A stretch of DNA of 64,000 nt, taken from Leptospira perolatii. Lineage in GTDB: Bacteria > Spirochaetota > Leptospiria > Leptospirales > Leptospiraceae. This document shows, piece after piece, positions 17,956-26,739 of this stretch; position 1 is the first letter of the stretch; every line of letters begins with the position of its first letter. The position numbers and the translations under genes were made by a program. The DNA lies in the NCBI RefSeq assembly GCF_002811875.1, contig NZ_NPDZ01000013.1:4489-68488 (forward strand). The letters run 5' to 3'. Below the pieces are notes generated by a model, which was not told where the DNA came from, searched no databases, and was given only the letters and a program-made list of their open reading frames with translations.

Positions 17956-18567
17956 CTATTTTCCGGCGTCTTCTATGACATAGTTGGAAATCCGGATTAA
18001 CCGGTTCAAGACCGGATGAATCTTGGAATACTCGTCGTAGCACTCTGCAAGCTTTTTGAAAAACGGTTGGATGGCGGAACTTACCTTGGGAGAAAGCATC
18101 AGACTGGAAATGTTGTTTTCGGAGAGTAATTCGCTAGAATCCAGGCCGGTAATAAACCGGTTCAATTCTTTTAACAATGATTCATCCATCAGATCGTTTT
18201 TCTCGAATACGGACTCTACTTTTAAAATATAGTCCGTAAGAGTCTGTTTTAGCTTTGCTTCGTCTTCCGTGGGCTTTCGCTTTGCTGTCATGGAATTGAC
18301 CGTACTATAACGAGCCATCGCCTCCTCGTAAGCTTGATTCGTCTGTTGCCTATTTTGCTGCACCAATCTCATGAATCCGGCCACCCCTGGAAAACTAGAA
18401 GGAGTTTCTTCGTGATTCTTGGCTTGAATCAAACCCTGCACTTCTGCTTCTTCCAGATCCAATTTAGAGAGTGCTTCCAAAACCTGATTTCCACTCCCGC
18501 CGGGGGAATAATTTCCAAGTTCCCGAGCAATCTCTAACAAAGATTTATTCGAAGCAAAAGAGCTCAC
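17956..18567 (-). CDS. Hypothetical helical protein
   Basis: 203 residues, predicted mostly alpha-helical and cytoplasmic, with no signal peptide. A Gly/Ser turn (SPGGSGNQ) follows the first helix. Not recognised. It begins with GTG overlapping the stop of the cyclophilin gene by 4 nt (GTGA), so translation is probably coupled. It lies between a folding enzyme and the fliM pair; no function is proposed. Confidence 0.7.
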   Translation of the reverse strand: MSSFASNKSLLEIARELGNYSPGGSGNQVLEALSKLDLEEAEVQGLIQAKNHEETPSSFPGVAGFMRLVQQNRQQTNQAYEEAMARYSTVNSMTAKRKPTEDEAKLKQTLTDYILKVESVFEKNDLMDESLLKELNRFITGLDSSELLSENNISSLMLSPKVSSAIQPFFKKLAECYDEYSKIHPVLNRLIRISNYVIEDAGK

Positions 18568-19460
18568 TGTGTAGCAGTTCTCCGATCTATGATTAATACT
18601 TTTCGAATACTAGACTTTACCTTACCCTTGCTCGAAACTTCAGTGGCTACGATTCTGTCTAGCACATCACCGCCTCTGACCAATTGTCCAAAGACTGTAT
18701 GCAATCCATCCAAGTGCGGAGTATCCACTTGATTGATAAAAAATTGAGATCCGTTCGTATTCGGGCCTGCGTTAGCCATTGCTAGGGCTCCCTTAATCGC
18801 TTTATGACTGTTTACTGTCTCGTTGTATCGATAGCCTAGTCGGAACAAAACTTCCATAACGGAAAGACTTTTTGCCTTTTCATAATTGGATTCGAATTCT
18901 TCCCGTTTTTCTTCGAACTCTCTCATCGACTTAAGATTCATTTCCTTAGCTACGACTCTCTGCAGATAACTAGCGTAATATGGCACTTGCCCTACCCTCA
19001 TCTGATCCAGTCCCAAAGACTTAGCGTTAATCTCGTCTTCGAATCTGTATCCGGGGCCTCCTGTTCCGTCGCCGTTAGGACAACCACCTTGGATCATGAA
19101 ATTTTCAATAACCCTGTGAAAAGTCAACCCATCATAAAATGGTTTTTTCTGCTTTTGGCCGTTCCTGCCCACGAATTCCTTTTCCCCTTGAGCCAAATCT
19201 ATGAAATTCTGCACCGTAATCGGTGCATCTTTATCATATAATTCTAATATCATATCTCCTTGATTCGTTTGAAGAATCGCATAGATCGCGGGTTTTTCGG
19301 GTAAAGAAAGCCCGGCTCCATCCTTTCTTTTAACAACTACCGATATCGGAGAATAAGGCTCGGGCCTGTATTCCTGTTTTGCATAAGGGGATTGTTTACA
19401 ACCAAAGCCTAAATAAGTTATTACTATGGCAAAGACTGCCAATATTCTAAAGCGATTCAT
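18564..19460 (-). CDS. Cyclophilin-type peptidylprolyl isomerase, lipoprotein with inserted segment
   Basis: 298 residues from the ATG preceded by AAGGAAAT. A signal peptide with lipobox YLGFGC (Cys21) anchors it. The cyclophilin domain starts near residue 58; the catalytic FHRVI (115-119), FMIQGG (121-126) and the ALAMANAGPNTNGSQFF block (225-241) are intact. Between GYRFEDE (138-143) and that block, where cyclophilins usually have about 12 residues, there are about 80, rich in charged and coiled-coil-like sequence. It probably assists protein folding in the periplasm. It starts one base after the argH stop. Confidence 0.92.
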   Translation of the reverse strand: MNRFRILAVFAIVITYLGFGCKQSPYAKQEYRPEPYSPISVVVKRKDGAGLSLPEKPAIYAILQTNQGDMILELYDKDAPITVQNFIDLAQGEKEFVGRNGQKQKKPFYDGLTFHRVIENFMIQGGCPNGDGTGGPGYRFEDEINAKSLGLDQMRVGQVPYYASYLQRVVAKEMNLKSMREFEEKREEFESNYEKAKSLSVMEVLFRLGYRYNETVNSHKAIKGALAMANAGPNTNGSQFFINQVDTPHLDGLHTVFGQLVRGGDVLDRIVATEVSSKGKVKSSIRKVLIIDRRTATQ

Positions 19461-19461
19461 T

Positions 19462-20886
19462 CTATTTCCTTTTTTTACTATCAATGGATTCAGATGCCAA
19501 TTTCATTTGTTCCAGTTGTCGATCTCTTGCTGTCCCGCCGTAGCTTCTCTTTTTGTCGGCGGACAATTCCAGAGAAATAGCTCGAGAGTATTCTTCCCCG
19601 GTAAAATGAGGGGAAATGGAGGCTCGAACAGATTCAGAAATCGTAAACAAGTTTTCATTCGTCTTGACGCATTCAGATACTAATTTTCCCACGAGTTCGT
19701 GAGCCGTGCGAAAAGGGACTTGCTTTTGACCCACAAGAAAATCCGCTAAATCCGTGGCGGTGGAAAATCCGTCCTTTAAAGATCTTTCCGCTTTTTCAGG
19801 ACGAAAACTCATTTGCTTCACCATGGCGGCCAAACCTTCCAGACTAATCAAAACCGTATCTGAAGCTTCGAAAAGAGAAATCTTGTCCTCCTGCAAATCC
19901 CGATTGTATGTCAGGGGTAAACCTTTTAGAAGGACTGCGAGGTGATTCAAGTTCCCGATCGTTTTTGCCGCCTTTCCACGGATTAATTCCGCGATATCCG
20001 GATTCTTTTTCTGTGGCATGATACTGGATCCCGTAGTGAGCGAATCCGGCAGACGAACCAATCCGAATTCCTGAGAAGTATACAGAATCAGATCTTCGCA
20101 AAATCTAGAAGCGTGTAACATCGTCTGAGTGCAGGCAAACAAAAACTGCAACATATGATCTCTTCCTGAGACCGCATCCATAGAGTTCGGAGATATTTTA
20201 GGGATTCCTAATTCTTTTGCCAGAAAATCCCGATCATTCTCGTAATTTACCCCCGCCATCGCTCCGGAACCTAACACTAGTTCGTCGTTCGTAGAATCTG
20301 CAAATTCGAAAAGATTTCTATCTCTTGTGAACATCCAGAAATACGCCAAGAGAAAATGAGAAGCCCGAATTGGTTGTGCAACTTGCAAGTGAGTATATCC
20401 AGGGATGATCGTATCCAGATTTACTTTCGCTTGTTCTAATAATGCTTCGCGTAAAATCTCGATGATCGCCAGGATTTCGCGAATTCGATTTCGAATATAA
20501 AGTCGGACGTCTTGTGCTACCTGATCGTTTCTAGAACGAGCAGTGTGTAATTTTTTTCCGACGTCTCCTTTTAGTTCTGTGAGCCTGTGTTCCACGTGCA
20601 TGTGGATGTCTTCGAGTTCACTTGTATAAGTAAATTTTCCGGATTCGATTTCGGATTCTATCGTTTTCAATCCGTCCAAAATTTGATCCAATTCTTGCGA
20701 ATCTAGAATCCCGATGCTCTTTAGCATTTTTGCATGGACTCGGCTTCCTTCTAGATCTTCTTTGTACAATTTTCTATCGAAGGAAATGGATTCTCCAATC
20801 CTTTCCATAATAGGAGAAGCTTTCTCTTCGAATCTTCCCCCCCAAAGTTTTTCGGAAGGGATCTGATTGCTTTTGGATTCCTTCAT
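19462..20886 (-). CDS. argH: Argininosuccinate lyase
   Basis: 474 residues. Cleaves argininosuccinate to arginine and fumarate, the last step of arginine synthesis. The superfamily signature GSSIMPQKKNPD is intact, and HTARSRNDQVAQD, GYTHLQVAQP and LTGSS precede it in the usual order. The ATG at MKESKSNQ overlaps the stop of the heme-binding gene by 4 nt; an upstream in-frame start 11 codons earlier lies inside that gene and is less likely. Length is normal for the family. Confidence 0.97.
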   Translation of the reverse strand: MKESKSNQIPSEKLWGGRFEEKASPIMERIGESISFDRKLYKEDLEGSRVHAKMLKSIGILDSQELDQILDGLKTIESEIESGKFTYTSELEDIHMHVEHRLTELKGDVGKKLHTARSRNDQVAQDVRLYIRNRIREILAIIEILREALLEQAKVNLDTIIPGYTHLQVAQPIRASHFLLAYFWMFTRDRNLFEFADSTNDELVLGSGAMAGVNYENDRDFLAKELGIPKISPNSMDAVSGRDHMLQFLFACTQTMLHASRFCEDLILYTSQEFGLVRLPDSLTTGSSIMPQKKNPDIAELIRGKAAKTIGNLNHLAVLLKGLPLTYNRDLQEDKISLFEASDTVLISLEGLAAMVKQMSFRPEKAERSLKDGFSTATDLADFLVGQKQVPFRTAHELVGKLVSECVKTNENLFTISESVRASISPHFTGEEYSRAISLELSADKKRSYGGTARDRQLEQMKLASESIDSKKRK

Positions 20887-21326
20887 TCGCTTTCGGTTCC
20901 TTGGTAATTCTTCAGCCAATTTTTCAAATGTACTACTTCCTCCTCAGTCAATTTGGAATCCGGATGAAGTAGTCGATAATCCCAAGGAGGCATTTTACCT
21001 TCTTCTACTTCTTCTACGATGTCCTCCGCTTTGTCTAGACGTTTATCCTGAGACAAATCTTCCCAAGAAGAGAAATTCAGCTCCTCTTTTCCGTCCCTTA
21101 CGTGCTGTGCTAAATACACCGAAATCGGATAAATTTTTGAATACCAGGGCCAACGGACCAAATCCGAATGACAATCATAGCAAGACTTCCGAAAAATCTT
21201 TTTGACGGTTTCTTCCGTAATGATTTCCTTAGCATTCTCCCCAGACGGGAATTCTACTGGAACAAACTGGAGTACTCCGATCAAAACAATCGTGCAGACT
21301 CCAAGGATGGCAACTTTTCTTTTCAT
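20883..21326 (-). CDS. Heme-binding domain protein (CxxCH)
   Basis: 147 residues from MKRKVAILG, which has GGAAGAAAG upstream; a longer open frame before it is not credible because it runs antisense into nfeD. One N-terminal membrane anchor (residues 5-25) is followed by a CYDCH heme attachment motif (49-53). The SDLVRWPWYSKIYPISVYLAQHV stretch is typical of the Haem_bd (PF14376) family. It should face the periplasm and carry one c-type heme. The 4-nt overlap with argH is probably an accident of operon packing. Confidence 0.88.
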   Translation of the reverse strand: MKRKVAILGVCTIVLIGVLQFVPVEFPSGENAKEIITEETVKKIFRKSCYDCHSDLVRWPWYSKIYPISVYLAQHVRDGKEELNFSSWEDLSQDKRLDKAEDIVEEVEEGKMPPWDYRLLHPDSKLTEEEVVHLKNWLKNYQGTESE

Positions 21327-21397
21327 CTTTCTTCCGCAAAGGTAGTGAAGTGAATAGAATTTGGAAGTAGAATTTTGCGATCTAAAGAGAGCGGTAA

Positions 21398-21874
21398 ATG
21401 GACTTTCTAAGCAGCGGAAATGCAACTAGCGCTTTATGGATCGGTACTGGAATTTTTCTGATCGTTGCCGAATTTTTTATCCCCGGGACTTTTGTCATGT
21501 TCCTAGGAACTGCCGCGGTTCTCGTCGGATCCCTTTCTTATTTTATTGAAATGAGCCTTATGACCCAATTCGGAATCTGGGGACTATTTTCCGTAGTTCT
21601 GATATTGGTTGGAGGACAAGCAGTTCGAAAATTTTTTCCTTCCTCCACTGAAAAGGCAAAGTACGACCAAGAGGACGCCCCAGGTAAAATCGTTCCCGTT
21701 GTCAGGGACGTCCTGGTAGAGAGAAAAGGCGGAAGAGTTCTATTTCAAGGTACGGAATGGGATGCGATCAGCAAAACCAAGAGAATTCCTTCTGGCAGAA
21801 AGGCAAAAATTCTGGAAAGAGAGAATTTGACCTTTATCGTAGAGCCCTTAGATCTATCCAACGGCGAGCACTAA
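21398..21874 (+). CDS. NfeD-family membrane protein
   Basis: 158 residues: three to four membrane segments in the first about 80 residues (the WIGTGIFLIVAEFFIPG start is typical), then a small OB-fold domain (VLVERKGGRVLFQGTEWDA ... VEPL). This is the short NfeD form without the serine protease domain. NfeD proteins are nearly always next to SPFH/stomatin genes, as here, and are thought to work with them in membrane microdomains. It is divergent from the heme-binding gene across about 70 bp. Confidence 0.93.
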   Translation: MDFLSSGNATSALWIGTGIFLIVAEFFIPGTFVMFLGTAAVLVGSLSYFIEMSLMTQFGIWGLFSVVLILVGGQAVRKFFPSSTEKAKYDQEDAPGKIVPVVRDVLVERKGGRVLFQGTEWDAISKTKRIPSGRKAKILERENLTFIVEPLDLSNGEH

Positions 21875-21905
21875 TTGTAAGGTTTTTATAGGAGGCCGAA
21901 ACATC

Positions 21906-22832
21906 ATGTTCTACATTACCCTGGTTTTCATTGCGGTGATCTATGTCATACGCAAAACTTTTATTATCGTGCCCCAAAACTACAGCTATGTTGTAGAAAG
22001 ACTCGGGGTATTTCGAGGGGCTCTCAATGCAGGATTTCATTTCCTGATTCCACTCATCGATAGAGTTCGGTACAGACAAAATCTGAAAGAAATTGCGATA
22101 GATATTCCGCCTCAAACTTGTATTACAAAAGATAACGTTTCCATCCTAGTGGACGGAGTACTTTACCTGAGAGTCGTGGATCCTTACAAGGCGTCTTACG
22201 AAATCGAAAACTTTCAAAATGCCACCATTCAGCTGGCTCAAACCACTCTTCGTTCCGAAATCGGTAAACTGGTGTTAGATCATACCTTTTCAGAAAGAGA
22301 CGATATCAACGCAAACGTGGTCAGAGGTTTGGACGAAGCTACGGATCCTTGGGGAATCAAGGTTACTAGATACGAGATCAAAAACATTTCTCCTCCAAAG
22401 GAAATCCTCCACGAGATGGAAGAGCAGGTCAAAGCAGAAAGAGTGAAAAGAGCAGAGATCACTATCTCCGAAGGCGAAAAGCTAGCTCGGATCAACAGAT
22501 CCATGGGAGAAAGACAAGAAGCGATCAATTTCTCGGAAGGCGAGAAAATGAAAAAGGTAAACGAAGCCGCTGGTAAGGCTCGTGAGATCGAATTGATCGC
22601 AGGAGCAAAATCCAAAGGGATTCAAATGATCGCGGATTCTATCCTGCTCGATGGTGGATCCGAAGCGGTAAACTTACAGATCACGGAAGAGTATCTTACA
22701 GGACTTGGAGAAATACTAGGGAAGGCAAAAACGACCGTACTTCCGACCGAGATCGCTGGAATCGTAAGTTTCTTTGAAGGATTTTCTAAAGTTACAAACA
22801 AACTGCCGGATCTAGGGTCCAGCCAGGAATAA
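21906..22832 (+). CDS. SPFH/Band 7 (slipin-like) protein, copy 1
   Basis: 308 residues. N-terminal membrane helix, then the SPFH domain (ERLGVFRGALNAGFHFLIPLIDRVRYR, DIPPQTCITKDNVSILVDGVLYLRV), then a charged helical stalk with repeated SEGEK-type segments. It resembles bacterial QmcA/slipin proteins, which form large membrane-bound cages and often control proteases such as FtsH. AGGAGG sits 10 nt before the ATG. It lies between nfeD and a paralogue. Confidence 0.93.
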   Translation: MFYITLVFIAVIYVIRKTFIIVPQNYSYVVERLGVFRGALNAGFHFLIPLIDRVRYRQNLKEIAIDIPPQTCITKDNVSILVDGVLYLRVVDPYKASYEIENFQNATIQLAQTTLRSEIGKLVLDHTFSERDDINANVVRGLDEATDPWGIKVTRYEIKNISPPKEILHEMEEQVKAERVKRAEITISEGEKLARINRSMGERQEAINFSEGEKMKKVNEAAGKAREIELIAGAKSKGIQMIADSILLDGGSEAVNLQITEEYLTGLGEILGKAKTTVLPTEIAGIVSFFEGFSKVTNKLPDLGSSQE

Positions 22833-22842
22833 GGAGATCAAT

Positions 22843-23775
22843 ATGGATACATTTCAGGCATACTTTCTCGGAATTTTCTGGACACTCTTCTTTTTGTATC
22901 TAGCTTACAAAATCTATCGATCGATCCGAATCGTTTCGGCTCAAGAGTGCATTATCGTAGAACGATTGGGAAGATACAGCAGAACTCTTCACGCTGGTTT
23001 TCATATTCTGATTCCATTCATCGATGAGGACTCTTATTATCACACGTTAAAAGAACAAGCGATTGATGTTCCTCCCCAGACTTGTATCACAAAGGATAAC
23101 GTGAAAGTGGACATGGATGGGATTCTGTATCTGAGAGTATTGGATCCGCAGAAAGCAAGTTATGGAATCGACGACTACCGATTTGCGGTCACTCAGCTTG
23201 TGCAGACTACGATGAGAGCGATTATCGGAACCATGGACATGGATACAACTTTCGAAACCAGAGAAGCGATCAACAGCAAGATTCTGGAAGTGTTGGACCA
23301 AGCAGCAGAACCTTGGGGAGTCAGAGTCAATCGCTACGAAATCGTAAACATCTCTCCTCCCAAATCAGTCATCGAGGCGATGGAAAAGGAGAAGAAAGCC
23401 CAAATCACCAAAAAGGCTCAAATCTCCTTGTCCGAAGGAGATCGAGACTCCAGGATCAATCGTTCTCTTGGTGTGAAGGAAGAGGCGATCAACAAATCCG
23501 AAGGGGAAAAGCAAAAGCGGATCAACGAGGCGGAAGGTATGGCCACTGAGATCGAATCCATCGCAACCGCGACAGCAAAAGGAATCGAGCTGATCGCTGC
23601 TTCTATCAAGACCAAAGGCGGAAAGGACGCGGTAAAACTAAGAATCGCGCAAAGATTTATCAAGGAAGTGGAAAAACTCGGACAGGAAGGAACCGAGTTG
23701 GTACTCCCCCTCAATCTCTCCAATTTCAAATCAGTAATGAAGTCAGTTCTTGGTTCGGACGGAAAAGCTTCTTAA
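22843..23775 (+). CDS. SPFH/Band 7 (slipin-like) protein, copy 2
   Basis: 310 residues, clearly a tandem paralogue of the preceding gene: the same topology, the shared IDVPPQTCITKDNVKVDMDG block, and a helical stalk with SEGEKQKRINEAEG repeats. Spacing is 10 nt and AAGGAGA precedes the ATG. Two slipins in a row suggest a hetero-oligomer, as with eukaryotic prohibitins or HflK/HflC. They are too alike and lack the HflK/C features, so HflKC is not claimed. Confidence 0.93.
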   Translation: MDTFQAYFLGIFWTLFFLYLAYKIYRSIRIVSAQECIIVERLGRYSRTLHAGFHILIPFIDEDSYYHTLKEQAIDVPPQTCITKDNVKVDMDGILYLRVLDPQKASYGIDDYRFAVTQLVQTTMRAIIGTMDMDTTFETREAINSKILEVLDQAAEPWGVRVNRYEIVNISPPKSVIEAMEKEKKAQITKKAQISLSEGDRDSRINRSLGVKEEAINKSEGEKQKRINEAEGMATEIESIATATAKGIELIAASIKTKGGKDAVKLRIAQRFIKEVEKLGQEGTELVLPLNLSNFKSVMKSVLGSDGKAS

Positions 23776-23818
23776 GGATTTTCTAATTTTTGCAGAGGCA
23801 AAAAACAAATAGTTCGAA

Positions 23819-23842
23819 GGTGGATCCTAATTTGGATCCACC
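23819..23842. terminator. Perfect 9-bp hairpin between convergent SPFH and fliN genes
   Basis: GGTGGATCC and GGATCCACC flank a 6-nt loop. It lies between two convergent genes, so it could end either transcript. Neither side has a clean T-tract; on the minus strand a T-rich stretch follows after about 12 nt. Confidence 0.5.
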
Positions 23843-23858
23843 GGACTTCGCTCGGTTC

Positions 23859-24398
23859 TTACATCATCATTCTGCGATCCGGATCCAAGATCTCTGTGAT
23901 CTTGATTCCGTAGTAATCATCTAACAGTACGAGTCTTCCCTTTCCTACGAGCTTTCCATTCGCAAGGATATCTAGTTCCTCTCCGACCGCGTTATCCAGC
24001 TCCACCACAGCACCTTCGCTCAATGCCAGTACATCTTTAATAAACATATTGGTGCGACCCAGTTCAACTGTGAGCGCGATATGTACATCTAATAATAAAT
24101 TTAAGTTCGCTGTATTCGAAGAAACAGAAGCGGATCTCTGTGCTTGCTTCGGCGGAGCAGGTGTACTCGAAGGTCCCAAAGCAGCCGCGATATCCGCAAA
24201 CGAAGGAGCTCCTCCCCCTCCACCGCCGCCACCGGCAGAGCCACCTCCACCACCGGCGTCTCCCAAAAGAGAGTCCAATTCTCCACTCAGATTAAAATCG
24301 GCGCCACCGCCTCCACCGCCGCCACCTCCCGGACTTGGGGGTGCGGAACCTGTGAGTAGCGCGTCTATATCTTCTTGGGAGAGAGATCCTTCACCCAT
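23859..24398 (-). CDS. fliN: Flagellar switch protein FliN with FliM-like N-terminal motif
   Basis: 179 residues. The C-terminal about 80 residues are a SpoA domain (LLLDVHIALTVELGRT ... LDDYYGIKITEIL) characteristic of FliN in the C-ring. The N-terminus LSQEDIDALL (6-15) copies the CheY-P binding peptide of FliM. Between them lies a low-complexity linker with several runs of 5-9 glycines and proline-rich parts. The arrangement recalls FliY but lacks a CheC phosphatase domain. AAAGGAGG precedes the ATG. A frame on the other strand over the glycine runs is a by-product of GC-rich codons. Confidence 0.92.
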   Translation of the reverse strand: MGEGSLSQEDIDALLTGSAPPSPGGGGGGGGGADFNLSGELDSLLGDAGGGGGSAGGGGGGGGAPSFADIAAALGPSSTPAPPKQAQRSASVSSNTANLNLLLDVHIALTVELGRTNMFIKDVLALSEGAVVELDNAVGEELDILANGKLVGKGRLVLLDDYYGIKITEILDPDRRMMM

Positions 24399-24473
24399 AA
24401 GGGTTGCCTCCTTTTAGGCCTTTCTAAATTCTTCGACAGGACCGACAGATATTACAAGAGAAATTCTTTTCGT

Positions 24474-25769
24474 ATGAAACCAGAAGATTGGAACCCACCC
24501 TCCAGGCCCTCCCCATCCAGCACCCTAGATTTTAGATCTGCTAAAGAATTGCTAACCTCGGAATTGCTCTCCACAGGAGCTTCTGATTCGGAAATACCTA
24601 GCTTTGGCCCGGATAAGAAGGACCTAAAGATAGAATTCCCCTGCCCTGTTCTAGAAAAGTCCCAACTTTTGGACTGCATGCAAATCGTGAAAAATCACGT
24701 AGAAAACCTGCGGGTACATACTTTTGAACCCGGCTATTACTGTCTCCAGGCTTTAAACGAAAATCTGTTCGAGACAAAAAACCTTCTAGATAATGCCAAA
24801 TTCAGATTTTATCAAGGTAGGACCCAAAACCGAGTAGAGATCACGAAAAGAGGAGATTTCACTAGAGAAGAAATCTTTGCCGCAATCGATCTGTTTCGCT
24901 TCTTGAGACAATCTAGAAAGGAATCCATCCAGAATCCAAAAGATCTGCTGATCCGACTCGGAATCGAAGTCTATGATCCCGAAGAAGCAAAGCAAAAAGG
25001 AGATTGGTTTACCTTCGATGCAATCGCAGGATACGAAGAAGTAAAAAGGCAGATTTTAGAATCCATTATCCTTCCTTTAAAATCTCCAGGAACATTCGAA
25101 GAAGTTGCAAAGATGACCCGAAAGTTTCCTGGCAGAACCAAGCCCAGAGCGGTCTTGCTCGAAGGAGAGCCGGGCGTGGGAAAGACTACAATGGCAAAAG
25201 TAGTATCCTGTATGACTGGAATCCCCCTCATTTACGTACCAGTGGAATCCATTCTGAGCAAATACTACGGAGAAAGCGCGCAAAACATGGCTTATGTGTT
25301 CGATGCAGCATCTCTATTCCCTTCTTGCTTACTTTTTTTGGACGAAATAGATTCCTTAGCAGGCTCTAGAGACGACGGATTGTTCGAAGCAACTAGAAAC
25401 ATACTTTCTGTTTTACTCCGAAAACTGGACGGATTCGAAGGAGGCCAAAAATCAATTACCCTAGGGGCTACCAACAGAAAACAGGATCTGGATAGAGCCT
25501 TGGTCTCACGCTTTGATCGATCCGTGTATTTTCCGTTACCGAATTTGGAAGAAAGGGCCGCAATATTAGGAAACTACGCTTTACATTTGTCGCTAAATGA
25601 AAGGACTGAAATCGCAAAGAGGTTGGAGGGCAAATCCGGTCGAGATTTGAGAGACTATTGCGATTTTACGGAACGCAGATGGGCCGCCAATTTGATCGAA
25701 AAAGGATTGAGTCCGCTTCCCCCACCGTATGAACTGTACTTAGAAACCAGTGGAAAACACGGAAAATAA
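24474..25769 (+). CDS. AAA+ ATPase, FtsH/spastin-type core
   Basis: 431 residues from MKPEDWNPP; an upstream in-frame start would run over the fliN start and is less likely. An N-terminal about 175-residue region of unknown fold precedes one AAA+ module: Walker A GEPGVGKT (231-238), Walker B LLFLDEID (287-294), sensor ATN near 333 and SRFDR near 346. The second region of homology resembles FtsH, Vps4 and spastin-type ATPases. There is no protease domain or membrane anchor. It is divergent from fliN, and the probable fcpB gene follows; whether it serves flagellar assembly is open. Confidence 0.85.
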   Translation: MKPEDWNPPSRPSPSSTLDFRSAKELLTSELLSTGASDSEIPSFGPDKKDLKIEFPCPVLEKSQLLDCMQIVKNHVENLRVHTFEPGYYCLQALNENLFETKNLLDNAKFRFYQGRTQNRVEITKRGDFTREEIFAAIDLFRFLRQSRKESIQNPKDLLIRLGIEVYDPEEAKQKGDWFTFDAIAGYEEVKRQILESIILPLKSPGTFEEVAKMTRKFPGRTKPRAVLLEGEPGVGKTTMAKVVSCMTGIPLIYVPVESILSKYYGESAQNMAYVFDAASLFPSCLLFLDEIDSLAGSRDDGLFEATRNILSVLLRKLDGFEGGQKSITLGATNRKQDLDRALVSRFDRSVYFPLPNLEERAAILGNYALHLSLNERTEIAKRLEGKSGRDLRDYCDFTERRWAANLIEKGLSPLPPPYELYLETSGKHGK

Positions 25770-25914
25770 ACCGGAATTTCCTTGGGTTTCAGACTAAAAA
25801 TCTGAAGCTGACCATTTAATTTTGAAAAGTATTTCACCGATATTTAAGACAGGATTTTTTCGGATAAAACCGAATCTTTCTAATACCGCTTTAAAGACCA
25901 AGGAATAGGGGACG

Positions 25915-26739
25915 ATGAAAAGCAAATTCGTGTTTTGCCTAGCCATTTTGGCGATAAGTGGCCTGGTCCATGCACAGGACCAACAAACCAAAGGCCAGAA
26001 AAGAGAAGACCTTCAAGCTGGAACAGCGATCCTAGAGACGGAAAAAGGTTTAGATGAAAGAGTATTTGAACTGAATCAAAGACTCACTAGACATACTGTA
26101 CTCATGAAAATGAAGGTGAGAATCCTTCCTTTCCGCACAGTTCTTTTTAAAGGAAAGGGAACCGCGGACGAATGTGTAGCAGCAGTGAACCAGGAAGATC
26201 CTGCAAATAACTGCATCCGCGTTGAAGTTTACGACTTTATCCGAGATGAGGAAAGAGGACAAGGTAGGCTCGTGCAAGGTGGTCTAGCGAAATACATGGA
26301 ATTGTATTTTGAAGGCGCAAACTCAAACGATCCGGATCCTCGTATGGAGCCTCCTCGTAATATTTCGAAAATCATCAGCAGAGTTTATAAGAATAACTAC
26401 ATGATCGAGGACAAGGCGGTTTCCGATGTCATCGACAGAGGACCAAATTCGCAACCTGCTCACAATGATAAGATAGAGCTGTACTACCAAAGAAACGGTT
26501 ATCCGGAATTCGGACGTTCTGAAACTCCAGGTGAAAAAGGAGTTGGTAAGTACATTCTGGCGAGCATGGAAAATACTAAGACCCACACCACCAGAAATCA
26601 GTTCAAAAAGAATTTCTATATCAAACATCTGGACGCCTTTGATCGCCTTTTCACCAAGATCTTTGATTATAATGATCAGTTGGGGAATGACAACTATAAG
26701 GAAAACGTAGAAGTTCTAAAAGAATCTCTGCATTACTAA
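25915..26739 (+). CDS. fcpB: Probable flagellar-coiling protein (FcpA/FcpB family)
   Basis: 274 residues with a signal peptide ending at VHAQ. The pattern RILPFRTVLFKG, DECVAAVNQ, NCIRVEVYDF, KYMELYFEG, PAHNDKIELYYQ and NFYIKHLDAFDRLFTKIFDYND agrees with my recollection of the Leptospira flagellar-coiling sheath proteins FcpA and FcpB, which coat the periplasmic flagellum and give it its curvature. FcpB rather than FcpA is suggested by the setting near fliM/fliN, but I cannot align them, so the symbol is provisional. GGGGA precedes the ATG. The zinc-ribbon gene starts right at its stop. Confidence 0.6.
   Translation: MKSKFVFCLAILAISGLVHAQDQQTKGQKREDLQAGTAILETEKGLDERVFELNQRLTRHTVLMKMKVRILPFRTVLFKGKGTADECVAAVNQEDPANNCIRVEVYDFIRDEERGQGRLVQGGLAKYMELYFEGANSNDPDPRMEPPRNISKIISRVYKNNYMIEDKAVSDVIDRGPNSQPAHNDKIELYYQRNGYPEFGRSETPGEKGVGKYILASMENTKTHTTRNQFKKNFYIKHLDAFDRLFTKIFDYNDQLGNDNYKENVEVLKESLHY

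Noticed and set aside
24049..24417. Proline-rich plus-strand frame across fliN
   Set aside because: It mirrors the poly-glycine codons of fliN and includes no start signal.
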